A DNA stretch of 64,000 bases from Ashinkailepas kermadecensis (GCA_034440615.1 JAOTOM010005128.1:885001-949000); one strand, 5' to 3'. Counted from the first letter of the stretch, positions 45,545 to 57,345 are shown. Numbers and translations: made by a program. The notes: generated by a model from the sequence alone, not told the origin.

Positions 45545-48500
45545 CTTCCTACACTTCTTCAGTGATGAGGGCCATGGTACCAAAACTTGTTTGATAGATC
45601 GGAGCTTGTTTGAAACCTGATAATCCCAATTTGTTTGCCACTTTTCTTGGAGAAAAGCAGATACTTCCGAGTAGAAATCCCTTGCGGGGAGAGGCAAGGC
45701 TCGAGTCCAACGAGCCTGCGCGGCGCGCTTTGCAGCAGCATCGGCTAGCTCGTTTCCAGTAATACCGGTATGGCTAGGTACCCAGCAGAGGGCAATCCTC
45801 ATACCAGCTCTGCTCAATGATGTCATGCGAGTTAATATCTCCCGAAGAAGTTGGTTGGATGGGTAAAAAGATTGTAGGTCCATAAGGCTACTCAACGAGT
45901 CTGTTACGATGACATTGAAATCTTCGTCTCCAACCTCAATAAAACATAAAGCTTTAATGATCGCCACCAATTCCGCAGTAAACACAGATGCGTGGGGTGG
46001 TAAAGTGAAAGATCTAGTGACCGTTCCATATACGAATGCGCAGCCAGTTCCAGTCATTGTTTTTGACCCATCAGTATAGATTCTGGAGTAACATCGATAT
46101 GATTCCAGTAATTTCAGTGCTTCTGCCTTAAAAAGCTCTGGAAGTGTGTTTCCCTTCTTGGCCGTCGCTAGGGAAATATCTATCGTAGGTGAAATGAGTT
46201 CCCATGGTGGGGTGCCAGGGTGTTTTATTCTAGCGACACCTCGTAGTGGTATCCGTGCCTCTTCAAGGAGAGAGCGGATTCTGACGCAAAAGGGTCTTAG
46301 TTTTTCTCCTCTGTGTCCGCTAAAAACTGATAACATGTGATGCGAAAAAACGGACTTGTATGTAGGGTGGGCTGCAAACTGCTTCATCCTAATTGCATAC
46401 CGGAGTCCCAGCTTTTCTCGTCTGCTTGCTAACGACGGCTCGTGGGCCTCTGCCAAAAGGCTCGCAGCTGGCGACGTCCGAAATGCCCCTGTGGAGATTC
46501 GTAATGCTGTATGATGTATAGTGTCGAGCTTCCGCTTCACTGAATTACTTGCACTGTCATATATAAACGATGCGTAATCTAGTTTCGAGCGAATAAGAGA
46601 ACGATATAACAATAGAAGTGTTGCTCTGTAAGCTCCATAAGTCGTTCGGGAAACACATTTCAAAATATTCATGGCTCTGAAGCACTTATCGCGCAGAGTG
46701 TCAAGATGTTCCCTGTAACTCAGCCGGCTATCCATGATGACTCCCAGGAAACGGGCCGCTGGTCGCACAGGTATTTGATGGCCGTATAACTTGATTGCCA
46801 TCTCTGGACAATAACGGCGTCGGCAGAAGTGGACAGCCACCGTTTTCGAGGTAGAGAATCGGACCCCGTTTAGTATGGTCCCTCTTTCAAGACGAGCCAC
46901 AGCCATCTGTAGTTGTCTTTCCACAGACTGAGACCGCGCGGCACATGACCAGATGGCCAGGTCATCAACAAAAAGTGATCTACCAATGCTTCGAGATAAC
47001 CCATTTTCTATGTCATTTATCATAATTGCAAATAGTGCGACGCTAAGTACACTACCTTGTGGAACACCATTTTTATGAAAAAAGGTTTGTGACATTTGGT
47101 TTCCCACGCGAACCCGAAAAACGCGATCAGACAGAAAGTTTTCAAAGAATGTTCCCATTTCACCACGTATTCCATGATTCCACAGTTTCCTGAGTATTCC
47201 TGGTCGCCATACTGTGTCCTAGGCAGCCTCTATATCAAAGAACACTGCACCCACGTGTCGATTCTGCATACAATTGTATCGTACTACAGTGCCTAAGAGT
47301 AATATGTGATCCAGAGTGCTACGATTTTTCCTGAAGCCGCACTGTGAGTTTGTAAAAATGTGTTTGCTTTCGAGCAGCCAGCTAAGACGGACATTTACCA
47401 TTCGCTCCATCAACTTGCAGAGGCATGATGTCAAAGAAATGGGACGGTAGTGTAGAGGGTCGCGACCACTCTTACCCGGCTTCACTATTGGTATCACAAT
47501 GGCTTCCCGCCATGAAGATGGAAATGTGCCACTTTGCCACAGTGCGTTGAAGGAGACGAGCAGAGCATCCAAAGCACACGGTGGAAGATGCTTCAACATA
47601 GCGTTGTGGATTCCGTCAGGCCCTTCTGATACATTTCGCAGAGATCTGACGGCTGAAGTTAATTCTGCAATGGTGAAGGCGCGATTGTAGGCATGGTGCG
47701 CCGAAGTAGTGAAGTTCACAGGCGTGGAACTACATCGAGCCTTATGTCTTACAAACTCGGGATCAGCGCCGCTGTCAAGACTTCGTTGCGATATCGCCTG
47801 ACCAATCGCGTATGCAACATCTGCGGGGTGGGTGATATCTTGGTCGGCCATGTGCAGCACAGGGAGAGGGGCTGAGCGGAATGTGACAGAAATCCTTTTA
47901 AAGCGAGCCCACACTTGTGATGATGAGGTGCAACGATTCAGGTTACTCACATATTTCTTCCATGATATACGTTTGGCATCGGCGATGGTTCGTCGTACTA
48001 TCGCTCTCGCCTTTCGAAAGGCAATTAGGTTAGCTGTGGTACTATTGTGGCTAAATGATTTGTATGCACGGCGTCGTGCTCGGATGGCGTCTCGGCACTC
48101 CTCGGTCCACCACGGGACAGGGGTTCTACGGGGAGTCCCAGATGTTTTCCGGATACACCCTGTTGTCGCTTCTATAATGACAGCTGAGAGGCTTTCTATC
48201 GAAAGTGGTTGCCTTCCTGTCAGGGCGCCGAAACTGTCTTTGAGTTGCCTTTCATAAGTCTCCCAATCAGCCTTATTTAAATTTCATCGTCGTCGTCTAG
48301 TACTTAGAAGAAAGCTGTGTCGAAATCTTAACCATACTGGAAAATGATCACTTCCCATGGGGTCTTCTGACACTGTCCAATCGAAATGTTGTGCAAGCTC
48401 GGGGCTGCACAGACTCAAGTCAAGCACTGATGTGCTTCCAGAAGGCATCGTGATATGAGTTTGAATGCCAGTGTTTAAAATACATAGTGATTCTTCCAGA

Positions 48501-48968
48501 ATAAAGGATTGTAAAACTCGACCGGCTGTTCACATCGTTGCATCCCCACACAGTGTGGTGGGAATTGAAATCTCCTAAAACTAGGAAAGGTGTGGGTAGT
48601 TCAGAAACTAGCCGGCTGAGCTCACCCCGTGTAAAACCAGTTCCAGGAGGCAGGTAAATGGAGCAAACTGTTACTGAGCTGCGATCCAAGTCGATCCGAG
48701 CGGCCACTGCTTGGAGATCGGTGCTTAGGGCCACTTCTATTGCTCCTACACTATGGTGGACAGCTACCATGACACCGCCGTGAGCAACAGTGTTGGTTTC
48801 AACATCCTTTCGGAAAACTGACTATCCCTGTATGTCACATCGTGAATTGGGTCAGAGTTTAGTCTCTTGCAGACACATAGCGACAGGGCAATGCTGATTT
48901 AAAACCACCTGTATTTCCTGGGTACTGTTTCTAAAACCTCTGCAGTTCCATTGTAAAATAGCTTGCAT
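45545..48968 (-). pseudogene. LINE ORF2: endonuclease, reverse transcriptase, RNase H (broken)
   Basis: The start at 48968 reads MQAILQWNCRGFRNSTQEIQ, then CLQETKL followed by a TGA at 48854-48852. Endonuclease continues with GDFNSHHTVWGC and a frameshift near 48520, and there is another TGA at 48286-48284. RT from about 47950 shows GKSGRDPLHYRPISLTSC, SQCGFRKNRSTLDHI and VFFDIEAA, then a TAG at 47221-47219 replacing the usual Tyr codon before DTVWR. GVPQGSVLS and the catalytic box LFVDDLAIW (about 46970) follow. RNase H (about 46085-45690) has IYTDGSKTMTGTG, FTAELVAIIKAL, VTDSLSSL and WVPSHTGITGNELADAAAK. The long frame 47158-45326 is the intact RT-RNase H part plus a repeat-derived Leu tail. 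Confidence 0.88.
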
Positions 48969-49554
48969 AGGAGCTTGTTAAAATTACTTAAAAGATGTGC
49001 GGTGGGGCATTGCTTTGGAGCGATGCACTCTTGGATGTAATGAACTAAAATTGACTAGAGTAGAGTGACTAGGAGTAGTCATAATAAAAGAAAACGCTAA
49101 TTTGTAGGCTCTGGTTCCGTCCTCCTTCCGAGAGTGGGCGCCGCTGTTAACCCCGGAGGGTTATCTCTATTTGGTCCCAGGGACTGGGTTCTGGGGCGAG
49201 AGCGTGGTGACCCCTCGCCCGGTGGAGAGCTCGTTAGTGGTAAGCCTATTTTTTGGGTCACCAGCCGGGGCGGAGGCGGCGGAGGGCCCATCTCGTTTAC
49301 TGACGGAGCCGGTCCCTCCACTCGCCGTCGCGGCGATGGGGTGGTTGGTTGGTTGGTTATTTGGGCTTAAGGGCGCATCGACTGCGTTGGTCATACAGCG
49401 GCCATGGGGTGGCAGGCCTTGCGGGTGGAGCCTTGTCTCCTTGGTGGCCCCTCGCCCGGGCCCTCTCCATCTCAGCGAGCCTCGTTCGCTTGGCTTCCCG
49501 GGCACGTCTTTCGGCTTCCTGATAATGAAGGTATGCATCGGGTATCTGGATTGA
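48969..49554 (-). other. LINE spacer between ORF1 and ORF2
   Basis: Noncoding, GC-rich at its ORF1 side; it hosts the 59-bp SINE insertion at 49345-49403. Open frames on both strands here are not supported by any motif. Confidence 0.5.
49336..49412 (-). mobile_element. 59-bp 5'-truncated SINE with 9-bp TSD inside the LINE
   Basis: The direct repeat ATGGGGTGG (49336-49344 and 49404-49412) flanks the element 49345-49403. On the minus strand it reads GGCCGCTGTATGACCAACGC, AGTCGATGCGCCCTTAAGCC and CAAATAACCAACCAACCAA. It is only the SINE 3' domain and an AACC-repeat tail. It inserted after the LINE did. Confidence 0.8.
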
Positions 49555-51026
49555 TCAATGGGACGGTGAGGGAGGTGCGGAAGTGGGTGTTGGGGGCGAG
49601 GGCGAGGCGTGGCTCACGGAGACGGGATGAGATTCCGGAAGGGAAGATGTGGATGTGAGGGATTTCAAGGCAGTGGTGGGAGTACGTGGGGGAGGAAAGG
49701 GAAGGCTGGAGGACGGGCCGGAAGTAGGGGGCGGTGATTTCGAGGTAGGTACCGTTGAAGTTTGGGAGGAGCCGGACTTGAGTGGGGAGGTCCGACCAGG
49801 CCTCTTTGACCGGTTGGCCTGGATCCATTCCGCGCCTGCTGATGCTGCTCGGGAAATCACTGAGTGGTCGTCAGGTCCATACATGGTGGGTGGGATCTCG
49901 GTCGCTTCTGCGTCGCTTTCGGTGTACTGCCCTCTCCTCGTAGGCGACGCGAAAGGCACTCCGAACGCTCGGAGAAGAGAAGTCAATTGTGTGATCAATT
50001 CGGATGCTGCGTTTGGCTGTACATGTTGTGGGGTTGTTAAACCTTTCTTGGCTCTTGCGGAGTATGATATTCTAGGGTGCGATTTTTCATAGAGGTCCCT
50101 GGCTTCTCGAAACGATATCTTGTTGGTATGCTTTATTGAAATGATCTCTTTTTCTCTGACATAATTTGGGCACGTACGGTCGTACGAGGTGTGGGGCTCC
50201 TGCCCTTCACCACAGTTAACACAGAACGGGTTCTGAGAATTACACGTCTCAACAGAGTCTTGGTGTGAGGCACACTTACTGCACGCTGGGCGGTTGCGGC
50301 AGTACTGTGTAGTGTGTCCGAATGTCTGGCACTTGTAACAACGCATGGGATTTGGGAGAAATTATCGGACCTTAACACGTACATAACCTACTCGTATCTC
50401 TCGAGGTATATCAGTCCTGTTAAATGTCAAGATGACGTTGTTTGTTTGAATCAGGTCTGAACCTTTTTTTACGTTCATTTTTCTTGCATCGATCACTCCG
50501 AACTGTGAAAGCCCCTCTTCAATTTCATCTTCAGGTACGTCTCTCAGATCAAAACAGTTGATGATCCCCGCGAGGTGTTCCTTGTCCTATGTAGCTCCAC
50601 AGTAATTTCGATGGATGCGTTTTCCTTTTTGCCATTCTTCCGCACACAGTACACAAATTCCGAACACGTAAGTGCTATACCAGCCTGTTCTGAATCAGCG
50701 AATTCTACTTCCAGCGCACCATCTTTAAGTTTTTGACATTTCAGAATTTCGCCAAATCTGTCACAACCATCCTTCCTATGGAAAGGGGACAGGGACGCGA
50801 GGCTCTTATTCATCCCTCTGAACACGAGAACTCGAGGGCCAGGAGTAGATTCCATGGAATCTCCGCGTGGGTAAAAGTTGGTCTGGCCCCTGCGAGAGGG
50901 ACCAGGTGTGTTTTTGTTTGGTGTGTGTGCCATACGGTGAGCGTTTGTTTCCGCTCCTCGAGGTGCCCCACCACATAGGGGCCCAACAGGGGGGACGCCT
51001 GGGTCCCGCGAACGGGAGGACGCCAA
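49555..51026 (-). pseudogene. LINE ORF1 (gag-like, CCHC zinc knuckles), broken
   Basis: The N-terminal part (51026-50544) has the nucleic-acid-binding fold typical of I-type ORF1, with RVLVFRGMNKSLASLSPFHR and GALEVEFADSEQAGIAL. A frameshift near 50585 moves the frame to one reading NCFDLRDVPEDEIEEGLSQF. A TAA at 50364-50362 interrupts it just before MRCYKCQTFGHTTQYC. The C-terminal part (50346-49555) carries tandem zinc knuckles (CYKCQTFGHTTQYC, CSKCASHQDSVETC, CVNCGEGQEPHTSYDRTC) and a Pro/Ser/Thr-rich tail. Confidence 0.85.
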
Positions 51027-51600
51027 GCATCCGAGGAGCTATGCGGGGCAGGCGACGCCATCACCCGGCCGGGAGAGAGAGACTCACCACCCCGACCGGG
51101 ATCCAGCGCCGCCCACCCCTTGACCCCTGCCGGCCAGGCCAGCTGGCACTGGGCCGGGGCCCAGACCGTCGGCCTGAGGCGACAAGTCGCTTGGCCCATA
51201 TGGGGCCCTACGGGCCCGCCCGCCCCTCCGGGATATCGGGACCAAAGAGGCGTGTTGGTCCCCCGTCACAGCTAGCACCGTGCGACGGGGGACCTCAGCC
51301 TCCAGGACTCCGTCAACCCCGGGGGACGGGCCGAGGGGGCGCGACTACCCCGATAAAACGGAGCTGGAGGGCAGGACCGGGGAAGTTATCCCACCTGCTC
51401 ATAGTAGGGAGAGTTGGTGTTGCAGGGCCAGGAGAAGGACATGGATGTTGAGATGAGATGGGCATTGGAATGGGAGCATATGGATGGAAGGACGAGTGAG
51501 GAACTCTTAGTCTCACCCCTCACCGGTAGGATGGTCGCCGGATCATTGGGGCACGCAATCCCCCCACCACGGAAAGGTGGTGCCTCGTCGGGGGGGGCGC
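51027..51600 (-). other. LINE 5' untranslated region
   Basis: GC-rich sequence upstream of ORF1, ending at a G/C run (51588-51600) where similarity to duplication copy A begins. Overlapping frames are not supported. Confidence 0.5.
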
Positions 51601-51607
51601 TTTAGAG

Positions 51608-53116
51608 AGGCAGAGCTCGCCACTGACGGCCGCTTCAGAGAGGCGGAGGCGGGTCTTGACTGGTGCGCCGGCACGGAGCCGGCTAGCAGCAAATTGGCCG
51701 GCTAATCATGTGGCAGACACGGGAACAGAGGGCGCAGCCGGCGGTCGTCAGGTGTTGATCCACGCTTATGACGGGAAATGGGAGCACATCCGGTGGTCGT
51801 CAGGTGTTGATCCACGCGTATGACGGGAATTTAGAGCACATCGGTGGTCGTCAGGTGTTGATCCACGCGTATGACGGGAATTTAGAGCACATCGGTGGTC
51901 GTCAGGTGTTGATCCACGCGTATGACGGGAAATGGGAGCACATCCGGTGGCCGTCAGGTGTTGATTCACGGCTATGACGGGGAATGGCAGCACATCCGGT
52001 GGTCGTCAGGTGTTCATCCACGCGTATGACGGGAAATGGGAGCACATCATGTAGCATGCTCCTCTTTGCTGACAGATCAGCCCGGTCCCAGTGTGTCTCC
52101 ACATTAGTTACAGATGTGACAGAAGCCATCAGCACAGGACTTACCTTCAACTTTTGATTGACATAAAATATTAATCATGTGCCGAAGCAAAGGAAAAATT
52201 GCGCTGATGGTCTGTCTGACTTCACTTTTCCTCACCTTATGCTCTGTTGTTGCTTTTTTCCAAACCAGTAGAAGGCACTCATAGGAACGCTGTATGACCG
52301 TGGGCAGGTGCTAAACGCACAGTGAAGTCGAATCTCCGTCTACATCAATTGCAGGCGCATTATCCTGAGTGTTTATATATCCACTCGCCTCCAAGCACGT
52401 ATGCAAAGCCGAAGTGGCTTCGGATGCGACGCATTCACCAAATTGTATTGCTGGAGGCGGAAATAAAAAGCGTCATTCATCCCTAGGACTGAACTCAAAA
52501 CCCCACGATACAAACCACAGACTCTACTCATTTTGATACCCGGGGCGAGTGGCAAGTGTCAGCTGCGGTGCGAGGTGTATTGCAGGCTGTCTTCGCACTG
52601 AAGTACTTCCGCAGAAGTACTTCAAAAGCACACCAGAAGAAATATTGTGATGAGGTTGGTGAGTCTCCAAATGAAAAGAGCACATCTAGCTCTGAGTGCA
52701 GAAATTAGAACTTGAAATGTTCCATTACACCGTGAAACACCGTTGGAAATTGTCTGCCGGAGGAAATTGTCTGCCAGTCGTATTTCGGAGCACCACCAGC
52801 TTCCCCCCCCCCCCCCCGTGGCGACCGTCGCTCCGGGTGGCGAAAGCCACCATCGCCATAACCGGGTGGATGGCAAGGGTGCAATACCCAGGCCCATCCA
52901 TGCGGGTTCGCACGCGACCACACCGGGGATCTGGGTCATCAGGCGGAATTTTGGTGTCCGTCATCATCTTATGTATTCATAAAACGCTTCATTTGTAAAG
53001 GTGCGTGGTAAACAGCAAAAATATTTCAAAGTTAGCCTGCCGCAGATAAGTATCTTGCCACTTTCGACATTACCATACCAAACTACTGGCACTATGGCAT
53101 GTAGTTGACGCGTTAA
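51608..53116 (+). repeat. Segmental duplication, copy B
   Basis: This is the partner of 41015-42409. It begins with a single 33-bp minisatellite unit (AGGCAGAGCTCGCCACTGAC) directly next to the LINE 5' end, whereas copy A continues left into the full array. It has about six 51-bp units against four in A, and an expanded C-run near 52803-52816. Confidence 0.95.
51738..52050. repeat. 51-bp minisatellite in duplication copy B, about 6 copies
   Basis: Same unit as at 41150-41352 (GGTCGTCAGGTGTTGATCCA). One unit has GGCCGTCAGGTGTTGATTCA and another TGTTCATCCA. Confidence 0.95.
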
Positions 53117-53268
53117 TTTTTTATCCTTCACATTTCACATAATTAAAATGCACTTACAGCAGATCCAACAAAAATAAACAACACAATCAAAATTGCATGT
53201 CACGCACCATAGTGTGACAAGCATGTCACGAATTGAGATCACTAATTTACATATATATATATAGTAAT

Positions 53269-53461
53269 AAAGTATTCATACTTAATGAGAACCACCGGGG
53301 CCAATCTGGATTAAGCTTGTAAAAGGAATATGCTGTAAGTCTGGACAAAAAGATACTCAACACCTTAACCAATACTATACCCTACACAAGTTCTGAAGAA
53401 GCTATGCCTTGTCATCCAACCTACCAATGCCTAATTACCCACCTATCTACTCCACCGTAGC
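53269..53461 (+). repeat. Dispersed repeat TTAATNAGARCCAC, copy 1
   Basis: CTTAATGAGAACCACCGGGG, CCAATCTGGATTAAGCTT, then TACCCTACACAAGTTCTGAA and ACCCACCTATCTACTCCACC. It aligns with 54614-54780. The family consensus folds back on itself (AGGCTTAA/TTAAGCCT and GAGCC/GGCTC). Confidence 0.7.
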
Positions 53462-53496
53462 TAGACTTATTCTCTCTCCCTCTCTATCTCACTCAC

Positions 53497-53499
<3 letters not shown>

Positions 53500-53551
<52 letters not shown>
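53500..53551. repeat. (TA)n microsatellite
   Basis: An uninterrupted TA run of about 26 units, followed by a short ATATATATATGC palindrome. Confidence 0.97.
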
Positions 53552-53555
<4 letters not shown>

Positions 53556-53773
53556 CGCATATATATATGCGATTATTTTGCTTTTATATCGCATCTTCAT
53601 GGTTCTTGCATTGACTCATCATCAACCTACATGCTTTCACTCACTTGTTATCGACTTCTTGCTATGCTGCTTGGTTCGCGCTTTATCTGCAGAAACTGCA
53701 CCGCTTTTAGCACATACCTTCATCATTCTGCATTGTACTCTTCTTCTGGTTCATCTACACGGCAGCAACCCCA

Positions 53774-53900
<127 letters not shown>

Positions 53901-54329
53901 ATCGCTTCTTTTACATTGGCAAACAAAACAAATGAAAAATGTCATTATATGTACATATTGAGGCTCATTCCAAACAATTATGGATTGCTGTGTCTAAGTT
54001 TGGTACATGCAAAGCAACTCTGGACCTGAAGACCTTAAGCAAATCATAAAAGATGTTAATCGCTTCTCAGGAATGCGCTTACTGCTAAAAAATCAAACTG
54101 GAAGGCAGACGAAATTTTCGCATAATATTCTGCGGTGCCTTTTTGGCGGAATAATGTCTCATTTCGCTCCCCCACCAGGGGATGTTTCACGACGACCGTT
54201 CGATTGATCCCATTTGCACAACTACACAAGAAGGTAACGCTGATGTGAAAATCTGGCTACAGCAAAGTGAAAGGCCTTTAAATTAAAAACCTTATAAGGA
54301 AAGATGAATCTGATGCCACAAATGTCCAA

Positions 54330-55170
54330 CGTTAGCTCTACGTATTGTATTGTATTGTATTGTATTGTATTGTATTGTATGCCACCATCTGTGATCTCGG
54401 TGCTCGTCAATGCCTTGGTCCTCTTTCAGATCCGGTACAGCATTTCGGTGTACGGGAATAGTACCCAAAATAATGTCTCGGATTAAACAAATTATCAACT
54501 ATGGAGCAAAAGTTATTTTCGAACGATCTAAATTTGACCACGTCACGGATCTGCTAGATCGTCTTGGCTGGATGAGCGCTGATAACTTGGCCTCATAAAG
54601 TCATAAAGGCATAAAGTATTAAGGCTTAATAAGAGCCACAGGGGCTCATCTGGGTTAAGCCTATCTAGAAAAGGTACTAGAAACGTACGTACTCTCACCC
54701 CAATCAATCCCTTATCCCAAGTTCCTAGGAAGCTATATATCCCAGCCTACCTAGCACCACTCACTTGCTACCGCATAACACCCTCAACAATCACAAGCTC
54801 CTCCCATCATGCCCATCGTGCCACCATAGACAATCTCATCAGCATCACATCCCGAAGGAAGGTGCCGAATCCACTGCTAGGCACACCCCGCACGCTGTGC
54901 CTACTTCACAAGGTGCGCCGACTGCAGGTGCCGGCTTCATTAGCCGGCACTATCTCAACAGTCGCCGAGCACCGTGACCGCCACACCCGTCAGGACCGGG
55001 ACCTATACGTCCCCAGGTCGCGAACAGAGATGGGAAGGCGCCGTTTTTGTTCAAGAGGTCCTGCCCTGTATAATGAACTGCCACACGAACTGAGGCAACT
55101 GCCAGTTCCCACGTTTGGTCGCCGCCTTAGGCGGCATTTGTGCATGGAACCGGTCAGATTGACCTGATCT
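54330..55170 (+). pseudogene. CR1/L2-type LINE relic (C-terminal part of ORF2), split by an insertion
   Basis: The first part (54390-54597) reads VLVNALVLFQIRYSISVYGN, SRIKQIINYGAKVIFERSKF and DHVTDLLDRLGWMSADNLAS. This is the thumb/post-RT region of CR1/L2-like LINEs. After about 290 bp of unrelated repeat, the second part (about 54889-55167) resumes with TLCLLHKVRRLQVPASLAGT, DLYVPRSRTEMGRRRF and GPALYNELPHELRQLPVPTF, the typical C-terminus. A TATTG pentamer run (about 54343-54380) sits at the 5' side. Confidence 0.75.
54614..54780 (+). repeat. Dispersed repeat TTAATNAGARCCAC, copy 2, nested in the LINE relic
   Basis: AAGGCTTAATAAGAGCCACA, GGGGCTCATCTGGGTTAAGC and CCTACCTAGCACCACTC align with 53269-53461. 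It interrupts the CR1/L2 reading frame between DNLAS and TLCLLHK. Confidence 0.7.
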
Positions 55171-56560
55171 ACTTCCTGGCTTCTTATCATACTCGCTGGC
55201 CTCTTATCATACTTGCTGACTTATCTTCATACCTGCTGACTTCTTATTATACTTACCGTACTTGCTGACTCTTTCCGTGCCGCTGGTATGAGGACTTGTT
55301 ATATTTTGATGTGTGCCTGTGACAGCCCTTTTTTCATGTGACATCGGTTTTAAAACTCGACAATAGGCTGTAATAGCTACGAGTTTATTGTGGATGGCTT
55401 GAATATACGTATTTGTCTGCCTTTGTATTTGTACGCACGAATGAACACCCGTGCGTACACAGTTCCTTCAGGACATGCTATGCAATCATCCAAAAGCCTA
55501 TTTTAATGCTTGCCCAAGAAAAATGGCTCCGGTGACATAACTTTCACCGAGAAAACAAAACAAACGTGATGACCGCCACGGCAAACTGATCACAAGTTCG
55601 GGCTCACGCTTCCATGGTTCAGCCCCGCCGACAACAAACAATCAGCTATGCCACATTCTCTTTAGTGGCACGCGTTGGCGAGAACGCAGCTTGACAGTTA
55701 TTTCAGCCGTAACACGACTTTCGATGGCGGCACAACCAAGTTTCACTCGACTTATCAAAATGATTTTGAAAGTTGTCAGCAAAAACAAAAATATCTGAAA
55801 TCATTTGAAATAATTTGAACACTACCTAATGCGGTATCTGTGCGTGAGAACTAAACGGTGTGCTATGTGCATCAAGTGTCAGCAATTTTTTTCAGGGCTT
55901 GTATTAAACATAGTTCTTGCTCTTCATCCGCTAGAAGTGGCTTAAAACGAAATAGTTGTCACACTGTTGTTTCTATCAATGACAGACAATGTGCAGGCAT
56001 GGCAAAACTACTAACTCATGCAGTGACAGCTTCCAGGAATGGTTTTCGAGTGAAGACGGTGAAGGAAACAACAAAGTGCCTTCGGATGTCTCTGATATAT
56101 TCTTATTTGCATTGTTGATCTTGACACATGGGGAATCCGGTTCATTTTGTTTTTGCAGATCGGCCGGCGGGCATAAAACTTAGAATCTACAGATTATAGA
56201 TCACAAAAAGTAGCTTTTATCGTTCTTTTAGGCACAAAACGAACAGTACCTCTTCACGTAGAAAAAAAAACAGTCATAGCTAAGACATTTCTTGCGGTCA
56301 AGGGAGGGTGGGAACACATTAAAAATGCCGAAAATTAGCGAGGTTGTAAATATAAACCTACCATGAAGCACCATGTTTACGCTGTACGGTATCGTCTTCC
56401 GTAGCCCACTAGATAATATGAATGGGTTTGACCGCTGATAGCGTATGGTGGTGCCATTCTGGAAATTGCGAAGCAATGAATGGGTCAAGTGAAATATGCA
56501 TAGCGGAAGGTGTGGAGAAAGACAAATTGAGAACAATGAAGCGAAGCAGAAAACCTGAAG
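55171..56560. other. Intronic sequence without recognisable gene
   Basis: A short degenerate repeat of CTTATCATACTTGCTGAC lies at 55190-55270. Otherwise it is unique AT-rich sequence. Confidence 0.5.
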
Positions 56561-56649
56561 TCGTGTCTGTTACGTGGCCGGCCTCATGCACATGCCAGGT
56601 CAGGCAGTACACACGGGGACACTGGCGGCACTGGTCAGTAGCCACTCAC

Positions 56650-56705
56650 CCACTGACGGTGATGAGCGACGACACACCGAGCACGAGGGCCAGCCATCTC
56701 GGCAT
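56650..56705 (-). CDS. Cys-loop (GABA-A/GRD-like) receptor subunit, exon 1 (start codon and signal peptide)
   Basis: On the minus strand ATG at 56705-56703 opens MPRWLALVLGVSSLITVS. This is a short positively charged N-terminus and a hydrophobic core typical of a cleaved signal peptide. It ends after GG of the next codon at a strong donor (GG|GTGAGTGG). The phase fits exon 2, which begins with a single G (GG|G, Gly) before TACCGC. Joined, exons 1-4 give a plausible receptor N-terminus of 168 residues. The surrounding GC-rich DNA fits a 5' region. The weak points are the small size and the 27.7-kb intron separating it from exon 2, so another exon 1 is possible. Confidence 0.68.
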
Positions 56706-57260
56706 CGTACCACCGACGAAACTGGCGCCCGCCGGCGGCTGACCTGTGGCCGATCTGTGAGCGAGCCCGCCGGCGGCTGACCTGCGGCCGGTCTGCGAGC
56801 GAGCCCGCCGGCGGCTGGTCTGCGGCCGGTCTGCGAGCGAGCCCGCCGGCGGCTGACCTGCGGTCGGCTGACCTGCGGCCGGTCTGTGAGCGAGCCCGCC
56901 GGCGGCTGACCTGCGGCCGTGCCCGCCGGCGCCGCAGTCGGTCTGCCGGCGGCTGACCTGCGGCCGGTCTGGAGCGAGCGCCGCCGCCCGCCGGCGGCTG
57001 ACCTGCGGCCGGTCTGCGAGCGAGCCCGCTGGCGGCTGACCTGCGGCCGGTCTGTGAGCGAGTCCGCCGCCGCCGCAGTCGGTCTCCCGCCGGCGGCGGC
57101 CTGTCGCTGCCGTCGCCTACCCTCCGCCCCCCCCGCCGGTCTGTCGCTGCCGTCGGTCGTACCCTACTGGCCGGCACCACCGGGTCGGCCGTCGGGCCGG
57201 CCGGTCGGCGCGTCGCACGGAATCGCACGGAATCCACATGGAATCGCGCTCAATCGGGCA
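56706..57260 (-). promoter_or_regulatory. CpG-rich 5' region of the receptor gene
   Basis: Very GC- and CpG-rich sequence immediately upstream of the start codon in exon 1, sharply different from the AT-rich flanks. It includes a 38-bp tandem array. It is a candidate 5' UTR/promoter; no TATA box or initiator is obvious. Confidence 0.4.
56720..57105. repeat. 38-bp GC-rich minisatellite next to exon 1, about 9 copies
   Basis: The plus-strand unit is CGGCGGCTGACCTGCGGCCG plus GTCTGCGAGCGAGCCCGC, with deletions and GGTCGG/GTGCCC variants. On the minus strand each copy contains GGCCGCAG|GTCAGCCGCCG. The copy closest to the ATG reads GATCGGCCACAG|GTCAGCC, so the array may again be built on an acceptor-exon junction. 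The pyrimidine tract is weak. Confidence 0.9.
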
Positions 57261-57345
57261 GATTGACAGCGGCAGTCCGACAGTCAATGAATGACGAATG
57301 CCCTGATGGTTCGCCCCAGGCACTGGTAAACTCGGCGTTCGCGTG

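Larger units (their letters stand above)
45545..51600 (-). mobile_element. I-type non-LTR retrotransposon (LINE), two ORFs, 3'-truncated
   Basis: It reads on the minus strand: a 5' region (51600-51027), a gag-like ORF1 (51026-49555), an inter-ORF spacer carrying a short SINE, and ORF2 with endonuclease, reverse transcriptase and RNase H (48968-45545). The 3' part after the RNase H domain, the 3' UTR and the tail are missing. The sequence breaks after WPSSLKKCRK directly into a GCA repeat. LINE insertions are normally 5'-truncated, so this 3' loss suggests a later rearrangement at the trinucleotide repeat. On the right it abuts segmental-duplication copy B. Confidence 0.85.

Noticed and set aside
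49167..49658. Overlapping frames in the LINE inter-ORF spacer
   Set aside because: They read through a TSD-flanked SINE insertion and GC-rich noncoding DNA.
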